Assembly: GCA_000163555.2 (NCBI GenBank)
Contig: ADAC02000001.1
Coordinates: forward strand, 1,054,001 to 1,118,000
Source of the DNA: an alpha proteobacterium HIMB114
Lineage (GTDB): Bacteria; Pseudomonadota; Alphaproteobacteria; Pelagibacterales; Pelagibacteraceae
Reading direction: 5' to 3'
Length of the DNA stretch: 64,000 nucleotides
The notes under the pieces are model-generated. The model was given only the letters and a program-made list of their open reading frames with translations. It did no database searches and was not told the origin of the DNA. The translations under genes were made by a program, and so were the position numbers. Of this stretch, positions 9,271 to 17,934 are shown piece after piece. Each line of letters begins with the position of its first letter. The first letter of the stretch is position 1.

Positions 9271-9437
9271 TCGATTTTTTTAGCTTCTTCTATTAACATT
9301 ATTGGAATTCCATTTTTTATTGGATAAGCAAGCTTAGAAGTTTTAGCAATTAAGCAATTGCTTTCTTCATCATAAATTAACTTTTCTTTTGAATGAGGAC
9401 AAACAATTGTTTTTAATAAATTTTTATCAAATTCCAT
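9267..9437 (-). CDS. Trm112-like (UPF0434/YcaR family) mini-protein
   Basis: A 56-residue ORF matching the YcaR/UPF0434 pattern: LLKTIVCP at residues 7-14, then [14 protein letters not shown] and [13 protein letters not shown]. Eukaryotic Trm112 is a small activator of methyltransferases. The bacterial members have no established role. The family usually has CPxC at the start, whereas this copy reads CPHS, so the second cysteine is lost and zinc binding is doubtful. The ATG overlaps the stop of the Lon-domain gene as TAATG, and the 3' end overlaps the rho stop. Confidence 0.85.
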   Translation of the reverse strand: MEFDKNLLKTIVCPHSKEKLIYDEESNCLIAKTSKLAYPIKNGIPIMLIEEAKKID

Positions 9438-10093
9438 TAATGAATATTCTTATTTTCGTCATTATTATTTCCTAAAATATAAAAATTAATAATTTGATTA
9501 AGAACATCATTTCTATCTTTTATATTTGTCGTTTCTAGTAATCTTTGTTTTTCGCTAATTGTAAAAGGGCATATCATTGCCAGTGAATTAATTAACTGGG
9601 AAGGCTCTACTTTTTCAACTATCTTCCAGTCCGTAATTAATTGATGTTTCTCAAAGAGTTTTTTTGTTTTATCAATTAAATCTATTGTATTTATATTGAT
9701 CTTTTCCTCGTGATCGAAGTCTTTTTTAAAATCTTCATAATCAACTTTGAATTTTCTATACAAATTATTTGTATTAATTTCATTTTTAATTTTAAACCTA
9801 GTAATGCCCTTAAGGTTAATCAAGTAACGACCATCAGGCGTTGAGGAATGGTATTCTATATAACCAACGCACCCAACAGAATAGACTTCTGACTTTCCAT
9901 CTAAATCTTTCCTTAAATTCGATTGAACCATTCCTATTAAATTATCACTATCAATTGCATGTTCTGTCATTTGTTTGTATCTTGGTTCAAATATATTTAG
10001 AGGCAAAAGGGTTCTGGGAAAAAAAATTGCATTACTTAATGGGAAAATCGGTATTTCAGTTGGTAAATTTGATATGTTAAATTTTTTTTTCAT
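9437..10093 (-). CDS. Lon N-terminal (substrate-binding) domain protein
   Basis: A 218-residue stand-alone LON domain without the AAA+ or protease parts. The start PTEIPIFPLSNAIFFPRTLLPLNIFEPRY is the domain hallmark (seen in two overlapping pieces, residues about 11-39), followed by GCVGYIEYHSSTPDGRYLI. Such proteins are common in alphaproteobacteria next to a Trm112-like gene, as here. A role in protein quality control is inferred from the domain, not shown. It faces tRNA-Gly across 54 bp. Confidence 0.88.
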   Translation of the reverse strand: MKKKFNISNLPTEIPIFPLSNAIFFPRTLLPLNIFEPRYKQMTEHAIDSDNLIGMVQSNLRKDLDGKSEVYSVGCVGYIEYHSSTPDGRYLINLKGITRFKIKNEINTNNLYRKFKVDYEDFKKDFDHEEKININTIDLIDKTKKLFEKHQLITDWKIVEKVEPSQLINSLAMICPFTISEKQRLLETTNIKDRNDVLNQIINFYILGNNNDENKNIH

Positions 10094-10147
10094 TATTTAT
10101 CTATTGAAAAACTTTAACATAAATAATAATTTAAAAAAAATATAAAA

Positions 10148-10222
10148 GCGGGTGTAGCTCAGTGGTAGAGCGAAACGTTGCCAACGTTTAGGTCGTGGGT
10201 TCAATTCCCTTCACCCGCTCCA
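10148..10222 (+). tRNA. tRNA-Gly (anticodon GCC), CCA encoded
   Basis: Acceptor arms GCGGGTG (10148-10154) and CACCCGC (10212-10218) pair perfectly. The D arm GCTC/GAGC and anticodon arm AAACG/CGTTT enclose loop TTGCCAA, giving anticodon GCC, and the T loop is TTCAATT. The discriminator is T and CCA is encoded at 10220-10222. The T stem GTGGG/CCCTT contains one G-U wobble and one U-U mismatch. A small lipoprotein ORF starts only 5 nt after CCA. Confidence 0.95.
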
Positions 10223-10227
10223 GAAAA

Positions 10228-10362
10228 ATGAAAAAAATTATATCATTTATTATTATCATGTTTTTATTTGTGTCTTGTGGAAATCTTTCTGAAGAAGGAA
10301 AGAAAAGATTTAAAAAACAAAATGAAAACATTCCCGAAGGCGGAGGCGGAGGCGGATATTAA
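10228..10362 (+). CDS. Tiny putative lipoprotein with polyglycine tail
   Basis: A 44-residue ORF too short for usual gene calling. It has a Lys-Lys start, a hydrophobic signal stretch (residues about 4-15) and FVSC at 14-17, a plausible lipobox with Cys17 as the lipidated residue. The mature part is a charged linker of about 20 residues and ends in six glycines and a tyrosine. It starts 5 nt after tRNA-Gly and ends 7 nt before the dehalogenase gene, so it is probably read from the tRNA promoter. Function unknown; small entericidin-like lipoproteins are the nearest architecture. Confidence 0.6.
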   Translation: MKKIISFIIIMFLFVSCGNLSEEGKKRFKKQNENIPEGGGGGGY

Positions 10363-10369
10363 TTTTTAA

Positions 10370-11263
10370 ATGTTTTCAGGCTTTAAAAAAGAAACAATTA
10401 CTGTTGAAGATCAAGGATTTGGAAAGGCAGAGATTGTTTATAGACATGGTGGCAAAGGTGAACCTTTGTTATTATTGCACGGTAATCCCATGTCACATAT
10501 CACATGGCACAAGATAGTTGATGATTTAAAAGATAAATTTTATGTAGTGGTTTCAGATCTTAGAGGTTATGGCGAAAGTATTGGCCCAGAAGAAGGAGGA
10601 GATAATCATATAAATTATTCATTTAGAGCAATGGCAAGTGATCAAATATTCTTAATGAAAAAATTAGGTTTTGATGAATTTAAACTAGTTGGTCATGATA
10701 GAGGAGCAAGAACTTCACATAGAATGTGTTTAGATTTTCCAGAAAAAATAAAAAAAGTTGGAATATTTGATATTATGCCAAACAGACACATTTGGACTGT
10801 TCAAAAGAAAAATTGGGCAATGTCAAAATGGCATTGGCTACTAATGATGCAGCCTTATGATTTGCCAGAGAAATTGTTATCATCTGTTCCAGCAAAATAT
10901 TATATGGAAAAAAAATTATCTAAAAGAGGAGCAACTTTAGAGTTTTGTAAGGAGACATTTGATGAATATGTTAGATGCTTTAATTATAAAACTATCAGAG
11001 CGTCCTGTGAAGATTATAGAGCTTCACCATCTTGTGATCTTGATCATGATAATGAAGACTTCGAAAAAAATAATAAAATTAAATGCCCAATTTTTGTATT
11101 ATGGGGTAACAGAAGTGATACTGGCAAAGTTTGGGGGGACGTGCTAAATGTTTGGCAGAATTATAGTGATCAAAAAGTTCAAGGAGAAGGATTAGATTGT
11201 GGTCATTATTTACAAGAAGAACAACCAAAAAAAGTTTTAGAATGGCTTAAAAAATTTTTATAA
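10370..11263 (+). CDS. Alpha/beta hydrolase, fluoroacetate (haloacetate) dehalogenase type
   Basis: A 297-residue alpha/beta hydrolase with the full active site known from the R. palustris fluoroacetate dehalogenase. The nucleophile is Asp110 in GHDRGAR, with carboxylate-binding Arg111 and Arg114, Asp134 (GIFD), His155-Trp156 (KWHW) of the halide pocket, a Tyr at 216 in EDYRA, and His279 in DCGHY. HGNP at 37-40 forms the oxyanion side. An Asp instead of Ser nucleophile excludes an ordinary esterase; epoxide hydrolase is the main alternative. It is followed at a TAATG overlap by phhB. The natural substrate is unknown. Confidence 0.85.
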   Translation: MFSGFKKETITVEDQGFGKAEIVYRHGGKGEPLLLLHGNPMSHITWHKIVDDLKDKFYVVVSDLRGYGESIGPEEGGDNHINYSFRAMASDQIFLMKKLGFDEFKLVGHDRGARTSHRMCLDFPEKIKKVGIFDIMPNRHIWTVQKKNWAMSKWHWLLMMQPYDLPEKLLSSVPAKYYMEKKLSKRGATLEFCKETFDEYVRCFNYKTIRASCEDYRASPSCDLDHDNEDFEKNNKIKCPIFVLWGNRSDTGKVWGDVLNVWQNYSDQKVQGEGLDCGHYLQEEQPKKVLEWLKKFL

Positions 11264-11604
11264 TGAGTGATTTATCTAAAAAAAAATGCATACCGTGTTC
11301 TGGTGAGATTCCAGCTTTTACAGAAGAGCAAATAAATGAATTTAAAGCTAAAGTAGAAAACTGGAATATAATGAAAAATGATAAAGGTCACTTCTATCTA
11401 TCAAAAGATTTTAAGTTTAAAAATTTTGAAACAAGCTTGAATTTTATTAACAAAGTTTCACAAATTGCTGAAGATGAGAACCATCATCCTGACTTAAAGT
11501 TTGGATGGGGATATGCTAATATTATTATTATGACACATGCTATAAATGGGTTAGCTGAAAGTGATTTTGTCTTGGCAGCTAAAATCGACGAAATTAGTGC
11601 TTAA
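11263..11604 (+). CDS. phhB: Pterin-4a-carbinolamine dehydratase
   Basis: A 113-residue DCoH/PhhB family protein. The catalytic EDENHHPDLKFGWGYANI segment carries His74-His75-Pro76, followed by THAINGLAESDF, all typical. The enzyme dehydrates 4a-hydroxytetrahydropterin during cofactor recycling. No phenylalanine hydroxylase gene is in this window, so its partner reaction is open. It overlaps the dehalogenase stop by one base and the convergent purH by 11 bp. Confidence 0.9.
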   Translation: MSDLSKKKCIPCSGEIPAFTEEQINEFKAKVENWNIMKNDKGHFYLSKDFKFKNFETSLNFINKVSQIAEDENHHPDLKFGWGYANIIIMTHAINGLAESDFVLAAKIDEISA

Positions 11605-13150
11605 AATTTCTTATTCCTGTAAACACCATTGATATGCCAGCTTTGTCAGCTGCATCGATAACCTCTTGATCTCGTATAGATCCACCCGGTTGAATTATAG
11701 ATTTAACACCTGCCTGGATAAGATTTTCAAGACCATCAGCAAATGGAAAAAAAGCGTCTGAAGCCGCAGATGATCCTACGATTTCTTTTGGAAAAAATTT
11801 TAAAGCATTTTTACATGCAATTTCGGTAGAACCAACTCTGCTAGTTTGGCCAGCCCCAACACCTAGAGTTTTATTGTCTTTAGTAATAACAATTGCATTT
11901 GATTTCACGTGCTTGCAAACTTGATTTGCAAACAAAAGGTTATCAATTTCTATTTCTGTTGGTTTTGCTTTGGTTACAATTTTTAAATCTTTTTTTGTTA
12001 AAGATGAAAAATTCTCATCTTGAAGGAGAAAAGTCTTTTGCATAAAAGCTACTGATAATGATGGGCTTTTTTCTACCAACTCATATTCTAAAACCCTAAG
12101 GTTTTTCTTTGATGATAATATTTTTTTTGCTTCATTGCTAACCTTTGATGCTAAGATCACCTCATAGAAGGTTTTTACAATTTCAGTAGCAATGCTCTCG
12201 TCAATACTATAATTGAACGCCACAACCCCCCCAAATGCGCTTGTAGGGTCACCAGAGAGGGCATTTAGATAGGCTTTTAGTCCATTTGCATCAGAAGCAC
12301 ACCCACAAGGATTATTATGCTTAATTACCGCGCAAACTTTACTTTGTTTGTCAAAGTCATTTACTAGTGAGTAGGCATTAAATGAGTCTAGATAGTTATT
12401 ATGACTAAGCTCTTTTCCTTGAATTTGATTTAAATTTGAGAACCCTTTTTTATTATTAACAATTTCAAATACTCGACTTTCTTGATGAGGGTTTTCACCA
12501 TATCTAAGTTTTTGTAAAATTTTACCAGGAATAGTTTTTTTATCTAAAAACTTAATACCATTTTGTTCTGACATCCAATTCGATATCAAGCTGTCGTAAT
12601 AAGCTGTTTCGCTAAATGTAATAGCTGACATTTTTTTTCTAAACTCTATGGATGTTGAACCTTTATTTTGTTCAAATTCTTTTAAAAATTCATCATAGTA
12701 TTTTGGAGAAGGTAGTACAGTTACATGCTTGAAGTTTTTTGAAGATGATCTAAGCATTGATGGACCTCCGATATCAATATTTTCGATCATTTCTTCAAAT
12801 GATACGTCGCCTTCTAATAATTTATTTTCAAATGGGTAAAGATTAACAATTACAAGGTTGATTTCACTAATTTGATTTTCTTTCATTTGATCTTGATGAT
12901 TTTTTTTATCAATATCTCCTAACAAGCCACCGTGTATTTTAGGATGAAGTGTTTTAACTCTGCCTTCTAATATTTCAGGTGTACCGGTGTATTGAGAAAT
13001 TTCAGTACATTCAAAACCCTTATCTGTTATGAATTTATAGGTTCCACCTGTACTTATAATTTCAATATTGTGCTTTTTTAAAACACCAAGAACGGTCTCA
13101 AGGTTTGTTTTGTCTGAAACTGAAATTAAAGCTTTAGTAATTTTATTCAT
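11594..13150 (-). CDS. purH: Bifunctional AICAR formyltransferase / IMP cyclohydrolase
   Basis: PurH performs the last two steps of IMP synthesis. The N-terminal MGS-like cyclohydrolase domain (residues 1 to about 150) contains ALISVSDKTNLE, ISTGGTYKFI and GRVKTLHPKIHGG. The C-terminal transformylase has KLRYGENPHQ, VIKHNNPCG, SAFGGVVAFN and SDAFFPFADG. Length 518 is normal. It is followed on the minus strand's upstream side by a heparinase-like gene 21 bp away, the arrangement common in alphaproteobacteria. Confidence 0.96.
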   Translation of the reverse strand: MNKITKALISVSDKTNLETVLGVLKKHNIEIISTGGTYKFITDKGFECTEISQYTGTPEILEGRVKTLHPKIHGGLLGDIDKKNHQDQMKENQISEINLVIVNLYPFENKLLEGDVSFEEMIENIDIGGPSMLRSSSKNFKHVTVLPSPKYYDEFLKEFEQNKGSTSIEFRKKMSAITFSETAYYDSLISNWMSEQNGIKFLDKKTIPGKILQKLRYGENPHQESRVFEIVNNKKGFSNLNQIQGKELSHNNYLDSFNAYSLVNDFDKQSKVCAVIKHNNPCGCASDANGLKAYLNALSGDPTSAFGGVVAFNYSIDESIATEIVKTFYEVILASKVSNEAKKILSSKKNLRVLEYELVEKSPSLSVAFMQKTFLLQDENFSSLTKKDLKIVTKAKPTEIEIDNLLFANQVCKHVKSNAIVITKDNKTLGVGAGQTSRVGSTEIACKNALKFFPKEIVGSSAASDAFFPFADGLENLIQAGVKSIIQPGGSIRDQEVIDAADKAGISMVFTGIRNFKH

Positions 13151-13171
13151 TGGATGTTTTCTTATAGTCTA

Positions 13172-14806
13172 TTAATTAGTTTTTTCCAAAGCCCAGTTAA
13201 TGTTATTCACTTTATCTTTCAAGGTGCCTTCAACAAGAATACATTTTGACTCTAAAATTTTGTCATAAGAAGCGAAATAAAGACTATCTTCGATTTTTAC
13301 AGGATGGGATGATTTAAATCTCCAGCCCTGATTATCCACACTTAATAATATATCTCCACCTTGAGTTTGTATAAGTTTACCCTCAGGTGTGACGTGAAAT
13401 CGAAGAGAAAAATTTAGGAAAGCCAAATCTTTTTTTGCAACAATTATAAGTTCTTCTCCTGTTAACTCATCTTCATGAATAACTATTTTTCTTTCATACA
13501 TTGTATTGTACTTTTTTTGATAACCATTATGGCCAGAAATAATAGAAATAGTATCTTTGTCGGTGTTTAAATCTTTTTTATAAACTTTTAATTTTTGTAT
13601 AAGAGAATTTCCATAAAATGTTCTGACTAATGGGTTTTTTTGAAATAAGCAGGAAGAAGTGTCATTTATTGTTAATGCAGAATGTGCTGCTGTAGTTTGA
13701 CTTAGATATGGTAAATCACCACTAAAATTGTGAGCTGACCCACAATTTGAAATTATTTTTTTTCCATTATAAAGAAATTCAAAAGATAAACATCCTGCTT
13801 GATAATTCTGTGAGTTTAAATCAGATGGTGGATCATTGGCATCGACAGCTATTTCAAATTTTTTAATTCTTGCAATTAAGTAAGAATGAGTTTTTGTTTT
13901 TTTATCGAATTTATAGTTTTTGGCTTTTAAAAATTTATTAAATTCAGTGGCATCTCTATTTTTAGCCCCATTAAATAGTGGGAGAAAATTATTTGATAAT
14001 AATAATCCCTTATAATTATCACCAATTTTTTGAATATTTTGGTCTAAAAATTCAGGTACAGTATTTTGTGAGAAGATTAAAAATTCTCTAACTAAAATTA
14101 AATGGTGCAATAACCAAAATTGATCCTCTGGGTTTTTACTTTCAACAAAGCCATTGCGATCAATAATGTTTTTAATTTCACTTGATAAATTTTTTATCGT
14201 ACTTTGAAATAATTTTTGGTTACCTTCAAACGTAACACTAACTAAAATTAAAGAAGCAAGGACGAGTATTTTTTCTAATTTGTTATGTATAAATGTAAGG
14301 TTTCGATTTAAGTGAAGAGCTTGTTTTACAATATTATTTGTTATAGTCGCTCTAAAAACCATATCATCGTTTCTTATGGTAAAATGAGAACAACATATCC
14401 AAAAAATTAATCGATTGGCTGTGATAAGATGGTTCCAATTTTTTTCATTATAATTTTGATTTTTTCTTAACCATTCAACCATGATATTTTTAGCAAGTAT
14501 TTTGTGATTTTTTATATCGAGTTGAGATAACCAAGAAAATTTATGAAGTTCTGATAAATGTTTTTGCCCAATATTATCAAGTTTCCAAATATTTTTTTGA
14601 AATCGCTTAATCAATTCGATTCTTTTATTATTTTTATCCTCGAGCTCTAAAAGTAAAGGAACGTTATTCATGTCATAACTTCTAGACGGAGGAGTAACCT
14701 TTAAACTATTGTTATAATATTGGGTGGTAAAATATATTTTCCTAATTTTCTCTAAAAAAAGATTAAATAATGAATAAATAAATAACCTAATGAATCTAAG
14801 ATTCAT
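13172..14806 (-). CDS. Heparinase II/III family protein
   Basis: A 544-residue protein with the Heparinase II/III layout. An all-alpha N-terminal toroid spans residues about 70-300 (NRLIFWICCS, NGFVESKNPEDQFWLLHHLILV). A beta-rich C-terminal domain contains NYQAGCLSFEFLYNGKKIISNCG, SQTTAAHSALTIND and ISGHNGYQ. Homologues next to purH are widespread in alphaproteobacteria and their substrate is unknown. Action on heparin is unlikely in this setting, and a role on cell-surface or peptidoglycan-like polysaccharide is a guess. The gene abuts rpe without a gap. Confidence 0.85.
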   Translation of the reverse strand: MNLRFIRLFIYSLFNLFLEKIRKIYFTTQYYNNSLKVTPPSRSYDMNNVPLLLELEDKNNKRIELIKRFQKNIWKLDNIGQKHLSELHKFSWLSQLDIKNHKILAKNIMVEWLRKNQNYNEKNWNHLITANRLIFWICCSHFTIRNDDMVFRATITNNIVKQALHLNRNLTFIHNKLEKILVLASLILVSVTFEGNQKLFQSTIKNLSSEIKNIIDRNGFVESKNPEDQFWLLHHLILVREFLIFSQNTVPEFLDQNIQKIGDNYKGLLLSNNFLPLFNGAKNRDATEFNKFLKAKNYKFDKKTKTHSYLIARIKKFEIAVDANDPPSDLNSQNYQAGCLSFEFLYNGKKIISNCGSAHNFSGDLPYLSQTTAAHSALTINDTSSCLFQKNPLVRTFYGNSLIQKLKVYKKDLNTDKDTISIISGHNGYQKKYNTMYERKIVIHEDELTGEELIIVAKKDLAFLNFSLRFHVTPEGKLIQTQGGDILLSVDNQGWRFKSSHPVKIEDSLYFASYDKILESKCILVEGTLKDKVNNINWALEKTN

Positions 14807-15463
14807 TTATTGCTTTCTTAAATTTTTAATATTTTCAGAAATATTATTTTCACCTTTAAAGATAGTTGTTCCTGAAACCAAAATATTTGCACCTGCTTTT
14901 ATCGCTAGTGGTGCAGTTTCAAAATCTATACCACCATCAATCTCAATATCGATATTAAGATTTTCATTTTTAATTTTAGATCTGAAAAATTTCACTTTTT
15001 CTAAAACTTCTGGCATAAATTTTTGTCCTGCAAATCCAGGGTTAACGCTCATAATCAAAATTAAATCAATTTCTTTAAGATAATTTTCTATAACAGTGCT
15101 TGGTGTTTCAGGATTTAATGAAATACCTACTTTTTTTTTACAGGATTTTATAACATTGATAGTTCTTTGAATATTGTCAGTTGCTTCAGGATGAAACGTT
15201 ATGATGTCAGCGCCTGCATCAGCATAATCTTGAATATATTTTTCTACTGGAGATATCATTAAATGAACATCAAATGGAAGTTTCGAGCATTTTCTTATTT
15301 TGCTAATTACTGGTGGTCCAAAAGTTAAATTTGGAACGAAATGGCCATCCATAACATCAATATGTATTAAATCAGCTCCTGAATTATTTAGTTTCTCAAT
15401 TTCACTACCAATTTCACTGAAATCACAAGATAGAATTGATGGAGAAATTTTGATTTGGTTCAT
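14807..15463 (-). CDS. rpe: Ribulose-phosphate 3-epimerase
   Basis: Rpe interconverts ribulose 5-phosphate and xylulose 5-phosphate in the pentose phosphate pathway. The TIM-barrel signatures are SPSILSCDF at the N-terminus, HIDVMDGHFVPN at 34-45 (metal ligands His34 and Asp36, catalytic Asp36/Asp39 region), VHLMI, VNPGFAGQ and DGGI. Length 218. It is directly upstream of the heparinase-like gene in the same transcript. Confidence 0.95.
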   Translation of the reverse strand: MNQIKISPSILSCDFSEIGSEIEKLNNSGADLIHIDVMDGHFVPNLTFGPPVISKIRKCSKLPFDVHLMISPVEKYIQDYADAGADIITFHPEATDNIQRTINVIKSCKKKVGISLNPETPSTVIENYLKEIDLILIMSVNPGFAGQKFMPEVLEKVKFFRSKIKNENLNIDIEIDGGIDFETAPLAIKAGANILVSGTTIFKGENNISENIKNLRKQ

Positions 15464-15504
15464 AATTATCTTTTAACTTATTTTAAAAATTTGAAAAATT
15501 CTTT

Positions 15505-15795
15505 TTAAGAACCAGTGGCTAAAATTATATCGATTAAGACTGTAAATAGCATGCAAGTTGCAATAAATAAGCAAACGTGAAGTGAATAGTAAATCATTAC
15601 TAATTTGTCTCGAAAATTTTTTGATTTTATAATCATAAGCTCTCTATTTTTTTCTGACTTTTTAAAATCATATGAAAGCATCCAAAAATTATTTGAATTC
15701 AATCTGTTATCTATATAACCTATCTTCATAATATTTTTTTTGATAAATTGTATGACTAAAACTAATACAAAAATACAAAATAAAATTTTTATCAT
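15505..15795 (-). CDS. Small hypothetical membrane protein
   Basis: A 96-residue ORF with a hydrophobic N-terminal helix (residues about 2-18), a polar basic middle and a second hydrophobic segment near the C-terminus (about 72-92), a two-helix topology. No family is recognised. It lies 41 bp upstream of rpe on the same strand and diverges from the CBS-domain gene 23 bp away. The clean start and position in an otherwise filled stretch support a real gene. Confidence 0.6.
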   Translation of the reverse strand: MIKILFCIFVLVLVIQFIKKNIMKIGYIDNRLNSNNFWMLSYDFKKSEKNRELMIIKSKNFRDKLVMIYYSLHVCLFIATCMLFTVLIDIILATGS

Positions 15796-15818
15796 TTAAA
15801 ATACTATTTTATTACGAA

Positions 15819-17279
15819 ATGAATGAAAAAAAAACTATTGAATTATTTACAAAAAAATCAGGTGATTATGCATCTTCAAATTACATTTGTCTAAATGAAA
15901 ATGATTTAGTTGTAGATGCTGTAAAAAGAGCGGTTGAAAAAAACAAAGAAACAATTCTTGCCCAAAATAAAAATGAAGAGATTATTGGTATTGTAACACT
16001 TAAAGATATTTTTAAAAAATTTGTTACAAAATTTGGCCAAGAAATCAAAATCAAAGACATCATGACTTCACCGGTAATTTATGTAAACATGAGTGATTTA
16101 CTTTTTCATGCGGTAGGAATAATGAGAAAAAACAATTTTACTCATATTCCCGTCTTAAATGATCGCAACAAAGAAGTTATTGGTATTTTAAATTTATCAG
16201 ATGCATTGTTTGCTGAGTTAGGCAATACCATATCGCATATTGATTCACTGACCCAGGATGAAAATGATATTCAAGGATTGATCAATATTAAAAAATACCA
16301 ACCAATCTTAGTTGAGAATCTGCTTCAGCAAAATGTAGCGCCCGGTGATATTGCTTATCTATTAAGTTTTTTAAATAACTTGATTTATTTAAGATCAGTT
16401 AATATTGCAAAAAAAGAAATATCACAAAAATTTAAAAATTTTACTGTTCCAAATTTTAGTGTCATTACCATGGGATCCGGCGGAAGAATGGAGAGCTTTT
16501 TGCATCCTGATCAAGATAATGGAATCATTTATTCTGGAGATGAAAATAAAGAAACGGATTTATATTTTGAAGAACTATCAAAGCATTTTACAAAAATTTT
16601 AGACGATTGTGACATTCCATTTTGCAAAGGTAACTTAATGGCTTCAAACCCTCTTTGGAGGCACAGTCTAAATGGTTGGAAAAGCCAGCTTGAAGACTGG
16701 ACTAAAAATTTATCACAACAGTCCATGCGTTATATTGAAATGTTATATGATTTTAGATCGGTATATGGTGATGCTAGTTTAGCGCGAGATTTAAGAACAT
16801 TTTTATTAAATGTTTTAGATAATAAGTATCTCCAAAAGTTTATGTATAAAAATGAAGAAAATTCTGATGCAGGACTAAACATATTTGGAAACTTTGTTTT
16901 AGAAAAAGATGATGAAGAAAATAAAGGTTTATTTAACCTCAAACATACAGGAACACTTCCGTTAGTAGAGTCTATAAGACTTTACTCTGTTAAGTATCAA
17001 ATCGAAGAAATTTCAACGCAGGAACGTTTGGATAAATTAAAAAGCTTAGATGTCTTTACTGAAAATGAGTTTGACTTTTTTAGTAATGCACACAAATTTT
17101 TATCTTTAATCCTATTAAAAAATCAGTTTGAAAGAGCTAAACAAAATCTATCAGTGCGTAACTATATAGATGTTTATAAACTTACAGACAGAGAAGTTAG
17201 AATGTTAAAAATGTATTTAAAAAGAATTAAAAAACTTAAAGACAAGGTGAGAGTAGATTTTAGTGAGGAATATTTTTAG
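15819..17279 (+). CDS. CBS-domain / DUF294 putative nucleotidyltransferase
   Basis: A 486-residue signalling-type protein. Two CBS domains span about residues 15-135 (LKDIFKKFV, SPVIYVNMSD, FTHIPVLND). The DUF294 GlnD-like nucleotidyltransferase core carries GSGGRMES at 219-226 and the metal-binding DQDNG at 231-235. A DUF294 C-terminal helical domain completes the protein. CBS pairs commonly sense adenine nucleotides, and nucleotidyltransferases of this type can modify a partner protein. In many proteobacteria this gene is linked to a DnaQ-like exonuclease, an acetate symporter, DUF4212 and acs, exactly as here. The target is unknown. Confidence 0.85.
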   Translation: MNEKKTIELFTKKSGDYASSNYICLNENDLVVDAVKRAVEKNKETILAQNKNEEIIGIVTLKDIFKKFVTKFGQEIKIKDIMTSPVIYVNMSDLLFHAVGIMRKNNFTHIPVLNDRNKEVIGILNLSDALFAELGNTISHIDSLTQDENDIQGLINIKKYQPILVENLLQQNVAPGDIAYLLSFLNNLIYLRSVNIAKKEISQKFKNFTVPNFSVITMGSGGRMESFLHPDQDNGIIYSGDENKETDLYFEELSKHFTKILDDCDIPFCKGNLMASNPLWRHSLNGWKSQLEDWTKNLSQQSMRYIEMLYDFRSVYGDASLARDLRTFLLNVLDNKYLQKFMYKNEENSDAGLNIFGNFVLEKDDEENKGLFNLKHTGTLPLVESIRLYSVKYQIEEISTQERLDKLKSLDVFTENEFDFFSNAHKFLSLILLKNQFERAKQNLSVRNYIDVYKLTDREVRMLKMYLKRIKKLKDKVRVDFSEEYF

Positions 17280-17934
17280 TCCAATTAAGAAGTTAATAAA
17301 TATTGAATTTGTAAATAAGATTGATATATCTGACGTTACTTTTTCTGTATTTGATACCGAAACTACAGGTCTTAATTATAATAGTGGTGATAAAATTATT
17401 TCAGTATCAGGTGTAAAAGTGCAAAATTTTCAAATTGATACAGAGGGAAAATTAGATGAATTTTGCGATCCAATGGTTGAGATTACACCCGAGAATGAGC
17501 AGATACACCATATTTCAAATAGAATGGTTAAAGGTAAACCTAATATTTATGATTTAGAAAGTAAGTTCAGAGGTTTTTTTAAGAGGTCTGTATTAGTTGC
17601 ACATAATGTGAAATTTGATTGTAATTTTCTAATTAGTAATCTTTCTCATACTAAGCTTGAGAGTCGAATAAGAGAGGCGGTAAAGTTAGATACTGTTTTA
17701 TATTCTGCGGGTGTTTATCCCGATTTAAAAAGTTACGAATTATCTGCACTTTGTGATGAATTAAATATAACTCATCATGATCAACTAAGGCATTCTTCTT
17801 TAGGAGATTCAATTATTACTGCAAGATTATTTATTCATTTACTAAAAAAATCTAAGGCGCAAAATATTAAAGAGATTTTGAATATTTCAAAATTTGGACA
17901 AAAGGTTTTATTGAATAAAACTATTAATAATTAG
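17263..17934 (+). CDS. DEDDh 3'-5' exonuclease of the acetate module
   Basis: A 223-residue DnaQ-like exonuclease. FDTETTGL (Asp31, Glu33) is followed by HNVKFDCNF and the closing HSSLGDS motif, so all acidic and His residues are present. It begins with GTG at 17263, overlapping the CBS-DUF294 gene by 17 bp, which implies tight coupling. Members of this linkage are annotated as PolC/DnaQ-type exonucleases but are not replication subunits. The substrate could be a small RNA, DNA or nucleotide signal. True dnaQ is at 4223-4894. Confidence 0.85.
   Translation: MRNIFSPIKKLINIEFVNKIDISDVTFSVFDTETTGLNYNSGDKIISVSGVKVQNFQIDTEGKLDEFCDPMVEITPENEQIHHISNRMVKGKPNIYDLESKFRGFFKRSVLVAHNVKFDCNFLISNLSHTKLESRIREAVKLDTVLYSAGVYPDLKSYELSALCDELNITHHDQLRHSSLGDSIITARLFIHLLKKSKAQNIKEILNISKFGQKVLLNKTINN

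Noticed and set aside
17263-17934. Second dnaQ replication subunit
   Set aside because: It is coupled to the CBS-DUF294 gene, and a true dnaQ lies at 4223-4894 in conserved order.
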